Source: Odiellus spinosus (lineage: Eukaryota > Arthropoda > Arachnida > Opiliones > Phalangiidae). Taken from it: 64,000 nucleotides of DNA. The notes under the pieces are model-generated. The model was not told the origin of the DNA, ran no database searches, and worked only from the letters and a program-made list of their open reading frames with translations. The translations under genes were made by a program, and so were the position numbers. This document shows positions 8,582 to 18,940 of this stretch, one piece after another; position 1 is the first letter of the stretch; every line of letters starts with the position of its first letter. The stretch lies in the NCBI GenBank assembly GCA_963920705.1, contig CAWUCO010000202.1:150001-214000 (forward strand), given 5' to 3'.

Positions 8582-8793
8582 ACCTACGTGGTTCTGTATC
8601 ATGTAGTGACACTTGGTATGTAATGTATTCTGAATAAATTGGATTTAAAACAAGTTACATTGTCCTGTCATCTTTGACGAATTACACGAAAAAAAAAATA
8701 ATAATAATAACCCTTTAAACACTTATATATCGCGAAAAGACCCTCGTAACTCTCCTTCCTGCCTTCTGTAATGTTGCGCTCGAATAGCGGGTC

Positions 8794-9123
8794 CTAACTA
8801 CTGTGGTAGCTCTCGTGCTTTTCGGCCCGTCCATCAATTATACAGACGGGCTTCTGATATTTCCCCGTCTCGTCAGCCGCTCCACCTTCACCGTCCAGGG
8901 TGATACTGCGAATAAATGCGCAGTGAGGAAATTTTTCTTTATGCTCAAATAAAGGGTCGTCGGTGGTCTTCCAATTTTGAAGCCTACCATGGCACGCGAA
9001 GCACTCGACAGTATCATCCCCTTTGTTAAGATAGAAAAACCCGGCTTTAGCCAATAACAACTGCGACACGCGTATGTGGGGATAGTCAAAGAACGAGCCA
9101 TATCTGAGACGGGTGTCATCCAT
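8794..9123 (-). CDS. single-BIR protein (IAP-like)
   Basis: 109 residues with one BIR domain at about residues 5-72. The zinc ligands are visible: Cys41 and Cys44 (VECFACHGRLQNW), His61 and Cys68 (FEHKEKFPHCAF), giving the exact C-x2-C-x16-H-x6-C BIR signature. The preceding AGFFYLNKGDDTVEC motif is also typical. BIR domains bind caspases or IAP-binding peptides and usually restrain cell death. There is no second BIR and no RING finger, so it would be a decoy-like or truncated IAP. The tail (residues 75-109) is unrecognised. It lies just beyond the penton gene on the same strand; Polinton-type elements sometimes carry IAP genes, but a captured host exon is equally possible. Confidence 0.85.
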   Translation of the reverse strand: MDDTRLRYGSFFDYPHIRVSQLLLAKAGFFYLNKGDDTVECFACHGRLQNWKTTDDPLFEHKEKFPHCAFIRSITLDGEGGAADETGKYQKPVCIIDGRAEKHESYHSS

Positions 9124-9149
9124 GGCTAACGACGTCTGAATGAATCAAA

Positions 9150-9320
9150 CGAATGATAGGCTTATAGTATTTAAAGTATTTTTCTAGTAAATAAAGGGGT
9201 GATGAAGTAATTTCAAAACGTAAAAAAGTGACGACTGGTAGGCTTATATCATTTAGGATCGGCTTACGATATAATAAAAGGGAGCATGAAGTAGTTTTCA
9301 AAAATTTAATGACAATAATA
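9150..9320 (-). promoter_or_regulatory. diverged 82 bp direct duplication upstream of the BIR gene
   Basis: Two related segments start with TAGGCTTATA at about 9157 and 9239. Each continues with an AT-rich tract, an (A/T)AAA(A)GGG word, ATGAAGTA and a run resembling TTTCAAAA. Read on the minus strand both lie upstream of the BIR start codon and contain TATA-like words. The arrangement looks like a duplicated promoter or enhancer segment, but no specific factor site is certain. The 9124-9356 stretch has no convincing gene. Confidence 0.4.
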
Positions 9321-9356
9321 ATAAAACAACACTGATACAATAACAATTAAAAAAAA

Positions 9357-9683
9357 CTAAAAATGAGGGTAGACCGCAAAAAACTTGGCGTTAGCCCATG
9401 CGCGCTCCGTCGCGCAGGGCCGGGTGGTGGTGGTGGACCCGTGGGGGTGCCCGCACCGAAGGGTGACGTCAACGATGGTCGGGCACGGGCAGAGGATGCC
9501 GTTTAAGTCCCCCACGGGTCTGTTTAGGTAGTCCTCTAGAAGGCGCGCCTTCTCGGGCCCGGTGGTCCAGAGGGACTGTGAGGTGCGTGTGGCGCGCTCG
9601 AGAAGAGCCTTGATCCGCTCGCAGGCCACGTCACCGCCGTCGAATGACAGGCCATGGATGCTGGCGGTGACGTGCCTGTTGGT
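9357..9683 (-). pseudogene. GC-rich coding-like fragment of unknown origin
   Basis: Between about 9370 and 9683 the base composition jumps to strongly GC-rich, while both flanks are AT-rich. The minus strand is open across the whole island (about 105 residues of non-satellite protein, including SFDGGDVACERIKALLERATR and a His/Cys-containing VTLRCGHPHGS stretch), and codons prefer G or C in the third position. The open frame runs on into the satellite, so its true start is missing and the nominal first Met belongs to the satellite. It ends with a stop at 9357. I recognise no family. A fragment of a GC-rich foreign gene or of a host exon are both possible. Confidence 0.4.
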
Positions 9684-12600
9684 TAAAATGTAGAGATTTG
9701 ACTGAATCAAGTGCGGCTGCCGCAGCTATTTACATCAAAAATTATGAAAAAATTAATTTAAATTGGAATTAAAGGGCACTGGTAAAAATATAGAGATTTG
9801 ACTGAATCAAGTGCGGCTGCCGGAGGTATTAACATCAAAAATTACAAAAAAATTAATTTTAATTGGGATTAAAGTGCACTGGTTAAAATGTAGAGATTTG
9901 ACTGAATCAAGTGCGGCTGCCGCAGCTATTTACATCAAAAATTATGAAAAAATTAATTTAAATTGGTATTAAAGGGCACTGGTAAAAATGTAGAGATTTC
10001 ACTGAATCAAGTGCGGCTGCCGCAGCTATTAACATAAAATAATTATGAAAAAATTAATTTTAAATGTGATTAAAGGACACTGGTAAAAATGTAGAGATTT
10101 GACTGAATCAAGTGCGGCTGCCGAAGCTATTAACATCAAAAAATATGAAAAAAATTATTTTAATTCTTATTAAAGGGCACTGGTAAAAATATAGAGATTT
10201 GACTGAATCAAGTGCGGCTGCCGGAGGTATTAACATCAAAAATTACAAAAAAATTAATTTTAATTGGGATTAAAGGGCACTGGTTAAAATGTAAAGATTT
10301 GACTGAATCAAGTGCGGCTGCCGCAGCTATTTACATCAAAAATTATGAAAAAATTAATTTTAATTGGGATTAAAGGGTACTGGTAAAAATGTAGAGATTT
10401 GACTGAATCAAGTGAGGCTGCCGCAGCTATTAACATCAAAAATTATGAAAAAAAAATAATTTTAATTGGGATTAAAGGACACAGGTAAAAATGTAGAGAT
10501 TTGACTGATCAAGTGCGGCTGCCACAGCCATTAACATCAAAAATGATGAAAAAAATTATTATAATTGGGATTAAAGGTCACTGGAAAAAAAGTAGAGATT
10601 TGACTGAGTCAAATGCGGCTGCCGCAGCTATTAACATCAAAAATTATGAAAAAATTAATTTTAATTGTAATTAAAGGACACTGGTAAAAATGTAGAGATT
10701 TGTCTGAAACAAGTGAGGCTGCCGCAGCTATTAACATAAAATAATTATGAAAAAATTAATTTTAATTGGGATTAAAGGGCACGGGGAAAAATGTAGAGAT
10801 TTGACTGAATCAAGTGCGGCTGCCGCAGCTATTAACATCAAAAATTATGAAAAAATTAATTTAAATTGGGATTAAAGGGCACTGGTAAAAATGTAGAAAT
10901 TTGACTGAATTAGGTGCTGCAGCCGGTGGCATTAACATCAAAAATTACAAAAAAATTAATTTTAATTGGGAATAAAGGGCACTGGTAAAAATGTACAGAT
11001 TTGACTGAATCAAGTGCGGCTGCCACAGCTGTTTACATCAAAAATTATGAAAAAATTAATTTTAATTGGGATTAAAGGGCACTGGTAAAAATGTAGAGAT
11101 TTGACTGAATCAAGTGCGGCTGCCGCAGCTATTAACATCAAAAATTATGAAAAAATTAATTTTAATTGGGATTAAATGGCACTGGTAAAATTGTAGAGAT
11201 TTGACTGAATCAAGTGAGGCTGCCGCAGCTATTAACATAAAATAATTATGAAAAAATTAATTTTAATTGGGATTAAAGGGCACTGGTAAAAATGTAGAGA
11301 TTTGACTGAATCAAGTGAGGCTGCCGCAGCTATTAACATCAAAAATTATGAAAAAAATTAATTTTAATTGGGATTAAAGGACGCTGGTTAAAATGTAGAG
11401 ATTTGACTATTCAAGTGCGGCTGCCGCAGCCATTAACATCAAAAATGATGAAAACAATTATTATAATTGGGATTAAAGGGCACTGGTAAAAATGTAGAGA
11501 TTTAACTGAATCAAATGCGGCTGTCGCAGCTATTAACATCAAAAATTATGAAAAAATTAATTTTATTTGTAATTAAATTGCACTGGTAAAATTGTAGAGA
11601 TTTGACTGAATCAAGTGAGGCTGCCGCAGCTATTAACATCAAAAATTATGAAAAAATTAATTTTAATTGTGATTAAAGGGCACTGGTAAAAATGTAGAGA
11701 TTTGACTGAATCAAGTGCGGCTGCCACAGCTGTTAACATCAAAAATTATGAAAAAATTAATTTTTATTGGGATTAAAGGGCACTGGTAAAAATGTAGAGA
11801 TTTGACTGAATCAAGTTTGGCTGCCGCAGCTATTAACATAAAAATGATGAAAAAATTATTTTTAATTGGCATTAAAGGGCACTGGTAAAAATGTAGAGAT
11901 TTGACTGAATCAAGTGAGGCTGCCGCAGCTATTAACATCAAAAATTATGAAAAAAATTATTTTAATTGGGATTAAAGGGCACTGGTAAAAATGTAGAGAT
12001 TTGACTGAATCAAGTGCGGCTGCCGCAGCTATTAACATAAAATAATTATTAAAAAATTAATTTTAAATGGAATTAAAGGACACTGGTAAAAATGTAGAGA
12101 TTTGACTTAATCAAGTGCGGCTGCCGAAGCTATTAACATCAAAAAATATGAAAAAAAATATTTTAATTCGGATTAAAGGGCACTGGTAAAAATGTAGAGA
12201 TTTGACTGAATCAAGTGAGGCTGCCGCAGCTATTAACATCAAAAATTATGAAAAAAATTAATTTTAATTGGGATTAAAGGACACTGGTAAAAATGTAGAG
12301 ATTTGACTGATCAAGTGCGGCTGCCGCAGCCATTAACATCAAAAATGATGAAAAAAATTATTATAATTGGGATTAAAGGACACTGGTAAAAATGTAGAGA
12401 TTTGACTGAATCAAGTGAGGCTGCCGCAGCTATTAACATCAAAAATTATGAAAAAAAATAATTTTAATTGGGATTAAAGGACACTGGTAAAAATGTAGAG
12501 ATTTGACTGATCAAGTGCGGCTGCCATAGCCAATAACATCAAAAATGATGAAAAAAATTATAATAATTGGGATTAAAGGTCACTGGAAAAAATGCAGATA

Positions 12601-13885
12601 TTTGACTGAGTCAAATGCGGCTGCCGCAGCTATTAACAACAAAAATTATGAAAAAATTAATTTTAATTGTAATTAAAGGACACTGGTAAAAATGTAGAGA
12701 TTTGTCTGAATCAAGTGAGGCTGCCGCAGCTATTAACATCAAAAATTATGAAAAAATTAATTTTAATTGGGATTAAAGGGCACTGGTAAAAATGTAGAGA
12801 TTTGACTGAATTAGTTGCGGCAGCCGGTGGCATTAACATCAAAAATTACAAAAAAATTAATTTTAATTGGGAATAAAGGGCACTGGTAAAAATGTACAGA
12901 TTTGACTGAATCAAATGCGGCTGTCGGAGCTATTAACATCTAAAATTATGAAAAAATTAATTTTAATTGTGATTAAAGGGCACTGGTAAAAATGTAGAGA
13001 TTTGACTGAATCAAGTGCGGCTGCCGCAGCCATTAACATCAAAAATTATGAAAAAAATTAATTTTATTTGTAATTAAATTGCACTGGTAAAAATGTAGAG
13101 ATTTGACTGAATCAAGTGCGGCTTCCGCAGCTATTAACATAAAAATTTTGAAAAAATTGATTTTAATTGGGATTAAAGGGCACTGGTAAAAATGTAGAGA
13201 TTTGACTGGAAACAAGTGCGGCTGCCGCAGCTATTAACATCAAAAATGATGAAAAAAATTATTTTATTTGGGATTAAAGGGCACTGGTAAAAATATAGAG
13301 ATTTGACTGAATCAAGTGCGGCTGCCGGAGGTATTAACATCAAAAATAATGAAAAAAAAAATTTAATTGGGATTAAAGGGCACTGGTAAAAATGTAGAGA
13401 TTTGACTGAATCAAGTGCGGCTGCCGCAGCCATTAACATCAAAAATGATGAAAACAATTATTATAATTGGGATTAAAGGGCACTGGTAAAAATGTAGAGA
13501 TTTGACTGAATCAAATGCGGCTGTCGCAGCTATTAACATCAAAAATTATGAAAAAATTAATTTTAATTGTGATTAAAGGGCACTGGTAAAAATGTGGAGA
13601 TTTGACTGAATCAAGTGCGGCTGCCGCAGCCATTAACATCAAAAATTATGAAAAAATTAATTTTAATTTGGATTAAAGGGCACTGGTAAAAATGTAGAGA
13701 TTTGACTGAATCAAGTGCGGCTGCCACAGCTGTTAACATCAAAAATTATGAAAAAATTAATTTTATTTTTAATTAAATTGCACTGGTAAAATTGTAGAGA
13801 TTTGACTGAATCAAGTGAGGCTGCCGCAGCTATTAACATCAAAAATTATGAAAAAAATTAATTTTAATTGGGATTAAAGGACACT
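9681..13885 (+). repeat. satellite 1 higher-order block, copy 1 (42 monomers)
   Basis: This block begins GGTTAAAATG at 9681, and the same monomer order restarts at 13886. It carries four monomers near 10.08-10.48 kb that are absent from copy 2. Before these four monomers the offset to copy 2 is 4,205; after them it is 3,803. Confidence 0.85.
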
Positions 13886-16800
13886 GGTTAAAATGTAGAG
13901 ATTTGACTGAATCAAGTGCGGCTGCCGCAGCTATTTACATCAAAAATTATGAAAAAATTAATTTAAATTGGAATTAAAGGGCACTGGTAAAAATATAGAG
14001 ATTTGACTGAATCAAGTGCGGCTGCCGGAGGTATTAACATCAAAAATTACAAAAAAATTAATTTTAATTGGGATTAAAGTGCACTGATTAAAATGTAGAG
14101 ATTTGACTGAATCAAGTGCGGCTGCCGCAGCTATTTACATCAAAAATTATGAAAAAATTAATTTAAATTGGTATTAAAGGGCACTGGTAAAAATGTAGAG
14201 ATTTCACTGAATCAAGTGCGGCTGCCGCAGCTATTAACATAAAATAATTATGAAAAAATTAATTTTAAATGTGATTAAAGGACACATGTAAAAATGTAGA
14301 GATTTGACTGATCAAGTGCGGCTGCCACAGCCATTAACATCAAAAATGATGAAAAAAATTATTATAATTGGGATTAAAGGTCACTGGAAAAAAAGTAGAG
14401 ATTTGACTGAGTCAAATGCGGTTGCCGCAGCTATTAACATCAAAAATTATGAAAAAATTAATTTTAATTGTAATTAAAGGACACTGGTAAAAATGTAGAG
14501 ATTTGTCTGAAACAAGTGAGGCTGCCGCAGCTATTAACATAAAATAATTATGAAAAAATTAATTTTAATTGGGATTAAAGGGCACGGGGAAAAATGTAGA
14601 GATTTGACTGAATCAAGTGCGGCTGCCGCAGCTATTAACATCAAAAATTATGAAAAAATTAATTTAAATTGGGATTAAAGGGCACTGGTAAAAATGTAGA
14701 AATTTGACTGAATTAGGTGCTGCAGCCGGTGGCATTAACATCAAAAATTACAAAAAAATTAATTTTAATTGGGAATAAAGGGCACTGGTAAAAATGTACA
14801 GATTTGACTGAATCAAGTGCGGCTGCCACAGCTGTTTACATCAAAAATTATGAAAAAATTAATTTTAATTGGGATTAAAGGGCACTGGTAAAAATGTAGA
14901 GATTTGACTGAATCAAGTGCGGCTGCCGCAGCTATTAACATCAAAAATTATGAAAAAATTAATTTTAATTGGGATTAAATGGCACTGGTAAAATTGTAGA
15001 GATTTGACTGAATCAAGTGAGGCTGCCGCAGCTATTAACATAAAATAATTATGAAAAAATTAATTTTAATTGGGATTAAAGGGCACTGGTAAAAATGTAG
15101 AGATTTGACTGAATCAAGTGAGGCTGCCGCAGCTATTAACATCAAAAATTATGAAAAAAATTAATTTTAATTGGGATTAAAGGACGCTGGTTAAAATGTA
15201 GAGATTTGACTATTCAAGTGCGGCTGCCGCAGCCATTAACATCAAAAATGATGAAAACAATTATTATAATTGGGATTAAAGGGCACTGGTAAAAATGTAG
15301 AGATTTAACTGAATCAAATGCGGCTGTCGCAGCTATTAACATCAAAAATTATGAAAAAATTAATTTTATTTGTAATTAAATTGCACTGGTAAAATTGTAG
15401 AGATTTGACTGAATCAAGTGAGGCTGCCGCAGCTATTAACATCAAAAATTATGAAAAAATTAATTTTAATTGTGATTAAAGGGCACTGGTAAAAATGTAG
15501 AGATTTGACTGAATCAAGTGCGGCTGCCACAGCTGTTAACATCAAAAATTATGAAAAAATTAATTTTTATTGGGATTAAAGGGCACTGGTAAAAATGTAG
15601 AGATTTGACTGAATCAAGTTTGGCTGCCGCAGCTATTAACATAAAAATGATGAAAAAATTATTTTTAATTGGCATTAAAGGGCACTGGTAAAAATGTAGA
15701 GATTTGACTGAATCAAGTGAGGCTGCCGCAGCTATTAACATCAAAAATTATGAAAAAAATTATTTTAATTGGGATTAAAGGGCACTGGTAAAAATGTAGA
15801 GATTTGACTGAATCAAGTGCGGCTGCCGCAGCTATTAACATAAAATAATTATTAAAAAATTAATTTTAAATGGAATTAAAGGACACTGGTAAAAATGTAG
15901 AGATTTGACTTAATCAAGTGCGGCTGCCGAAGCTATTAACATCAAAAAATATGAAAAAAATTATTTTAATTCGGATTAAAGGGCACTGGTAAAAATGTAG
16001 AGATTTGACTGAATCAAGTGAGGCTGCCGCAGCTATTAACATCAAAAATTATGAAAAAAATTAATTTTAATTGGGATTAAAGGACACTGGTAAAAATGTA
16101 GAGATTTGACTGATCAAGTGCGGCTGCCGCAGCCATTAACATCAAAAATGATGAAAAAAATTATTATAATTGGGATTAAAGGACACTGGTAAAAATGTAG
16201 AGATTTGACTGAATCAAGTGAGGCTGCCGCAGCTATTAACATCAAAAATTATGAAAAAAAATAATTTTAATTGGGATTAAAGGACACTGGTAAAAATGTA
16301 GAGATTTGACTGATCAAGTGCGGCTGCCATAGCCAATAACATCAAAAATGATGAAAAAAATTATAATAATTGGGATTAAAGGTCACTGGAAAAAATGCAG
16401 ATATTTGACTGAGTCAAATGCGGCTGCCGCAGCTATTAACAACAAAAATTATGAAAAAATTAATTTTAATTGTAATTAAAGGACACTGGTAAAAATGTAG
16501 AGATTTGTCTGAATCAAGTGAGGCTGCCGCAGCTATTAACATCAAAAATTATGAAAAAATTAATTTTAATTGGGATTAAAGGGCACTGGTAAAAATGTAG
16601 AGATTTGACTGAATTAGTTGCGGCAGCCGGTGGCATTAACATCAAAAATTACAAAAAAATTAATTTTAATTGGGAATAAAGGGCACTGGTAAAAATGTAC
16701 AGATTTGACTGAATCAAATGCGGCTGTCGGAGCTATTAACATCTAAAATTATGAAAAAATTAATTTTAATTGTGATTAAAGGGCACTGGTAAAAATGTAG

Positions 16801-17688
16801 AGATTTGACTGAATCAAGTGCGGCTGCCGCAGCCATTAACATCAAAAATTATGAAAAAAATTAATTTTATTTGTAATTAAATTGCACTGGTAAAAATGTA
16901 GAGATTTGACTGAATCAAGTGCGGCTTCCGCAGCTATTAACATAAAAATTTTGAAAAAATTGATTTTAATTGGGATTAAAGGGCACTGGTAAAAATGTAG
17001 AGATTTGACTGGAAACAAGTGCGGCTGCCGCAGCTATTAACATCAAAAATGATGAAAAAAATTATTTTATTTGGGATTAAAGGGCACTGGTAAAAATATA
17101 GAGATTTGACTGAATCAAGTGCGGCTGCCGGAGGTATTAACATCAAAAATAATGAAAAAAAAAATTTAATTGGGATTAAAGGGCACTGGTAAAAATGTAG
17201 AGATTTGACTGAATCAAGTGCGGCTGCCGCAGCCATTAACATCAAAAATGATGAAAACAATTATTATAATTGGGATTAAAGGGCACTGGTAAAAATGTAG
17301 AGATTTGACTGAATCAAATGCGGCTGTCGCAGCTATTAACATCAAAAATTATGAAAAAATTAATTTTAATTGTGATTAAAGGGCACTGGTAAAAATGTGG
17401 AGATTTGACTGAATCAAGTGCGGCTGCCGCAGCCATTAACATCAAAAATTATGAAAAAATTAATTTTAATTTGGATTAAAGGGCACTGGTAAAAATGTAG
17501 AGATTTGACTGAATCAAGTGCGGCTGCCACAGCTGTTAACATCAAAAATTATGAAAAAATTAATTTTATTTTTAATTAAATTGCACTGGTAAAATTGTAG
17601 AGATTTGACTGAATCAAGTGAGGCTGCCGCAGCTATTAACATCAAAAATTATGAAAAAAATTAATTTTAATTGGGATTAAAGGACACT
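13886..17688 (+). repeat. satellite 1 higher-order block, copy 2 (38 monomers, 3,803 bp)
   Basis: It repeats the monomer order of copy 1 nearly base for base; for example, the distinctive segments at 11711-11941 and 13173-13457 recur at 15514-15744 and 16976-17260, an offset of exactly 3,803. Rare single-base differences exist (such as GCGGTTGCC near 14419 for GCGGCTGCC near 10616), so this is a real and recent duplication or a collapsed-and-repeated assembly segment. Confidence 0.85.
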
Positions 17689-18940
17689 GGTTAAAATGTA
17701 GAGATTTGACTGAATCAAGTGCGGCTGCCGCAGCTATTTACATCAAAAATTATGAAAAAATTAATTTAAATTGGAATTAAAGGGCACTGGTAAAAATATA
17801 GAGATTTGACTGAATCAAGTGCGGCTGCCGGAGGTATTAACATCAAAAATTACAAAAAAATTAATTTTAATTGGGATTAAAGTGCACTGATTAAAATGTA
17901 GAGATTTGACTGAATCAAGTGCGGCTGCCGCAGCTATTTACATCAAAAATTATGAAAAAATTAATTTAAATTGGTATTAAAGGGCACTGGTAAAAATGTA
18001 GAGATTTCACTGAATCAAGTGCGGCTGCCGCAGCTATTAACATAAAATAATTATGAAAAAATTAATTTTAAATGTGATTAAAGGACACATGTAAAAATGT
18101 AGAGATTTGACTGATCAAGTGCGGCTGCCACAGCCATTAACATCAAAAATGATGAAAAAAATTATTATAATTGGGATTAAAGGTCACTGGAAAAAATGTA
18201 GAGATTTGACTGAGTCAAATGCGGCTGCCGCAGCTATTAACATCAAAAATTATGAAAAAATTAATTTTAATTGTAATTAAAGGACACTGGTAAAAATGTA
18301 GAGATTTGTCTGAATCAAGTGAGGCTGCCGCAGCTATTAACATAAAATAATTATGAAAAAATTAATTTTAATTGGGAATAAAGGGCACTGGTAAAAATGT
18401 ACAGATTTGACTGAATCAAGTGCGGCTGCCACAGCTGTTTACATCACAAATTATGAAAAAATTAATTTTAATTGGGATTAAAGGGCACTGGTAAAAATGT
18501 AGAGATTTGACTGAATCAAGTGCGGCTGCCGCAGCTTTTAACATCAAAAATTATGAAAAAATTAATTTTAATTGGGATTAAAGGGCACTGGTAAAATTGT
18601 AGAGATTTGACTGAATCAAGTGAGGCTGCCGCAGCTATTAACATCAAAAATTATGAAAAAAATTAATTTTAATTGGGATTAAAGGACACTGGTAAAAATG
18701 TAGAGATTTAACTGATCAAGTGCGGCTGCCGCAGCCATTAACATCAAAAATGATGAAAACAATTATTATAATTGGGATTAAAGGGCACTGGTAAAAATGT
18801 AGAGATTTAACAGAATCAAATGCGGCTGTCGCAGCTATTAACATCAAAAATTATGAAAAAATTAATTTTATTTGTAATTAAATTGCACTGGTAAAATTGT
18901 AGAGATTTGACTGAATCAAGTGAGGCTGCCGCAGCTATTA
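17689..18940 (+). repeat. satellite 1 higher-order block, copy 3 (shortened start)
   Basis: The block start recurs at 17689, again 3,803 bases after the previous one, and shares the ACACATGTAAAAATG variant near 18085 that copy 2 also has. After about 18.36 kb several monomers are skipped and the order drifts, so only the first part of the block is preserved. Confidence 0.75.

Larger units (their letters stand above)
1561..8600. mobile_element. Polinton/Maverick (adintovirus-type) fossil, partial
   Basis: A cluster of eight or nine tightly packed genes, often overlapping by a few bases, includes a retroviral-type DDE integrase, an adenain-type cysteine protease, major capsid and penton-like proteins, and basic core proteins. 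This set is diagnostic of Polintons/adintoviruses. Two gene blocks are convergent, meeting at about 3210. The element spans roughly 7 kb, against the usual 15-20 kb, and I find no protein-primed polymerase B or packaging ATPase in the window. No matching terminal inverted repeats are visible, so both edges are approximate. Several frames look whole and about one or two appear broken, suggesting a fairly young but incomplete copy. The BIR gene at 8794-9123 may be part of it. Confidence 0.88.

Noticed and set aside
1561-9123. Matching terminal inverted repeats for the Polinton
   Set aside because: The left-edge sequence has no visible inverted counterpart between 8532 and 9356, so I do not report element ends.
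9116-9346. Minus-strand 76-codon frame upstream of the BIR gene
   Set aside because: It covers the duplicated AT-rich upstream segment and has low-complexity hydrophobic content; more likely regulatory DNA than coding.
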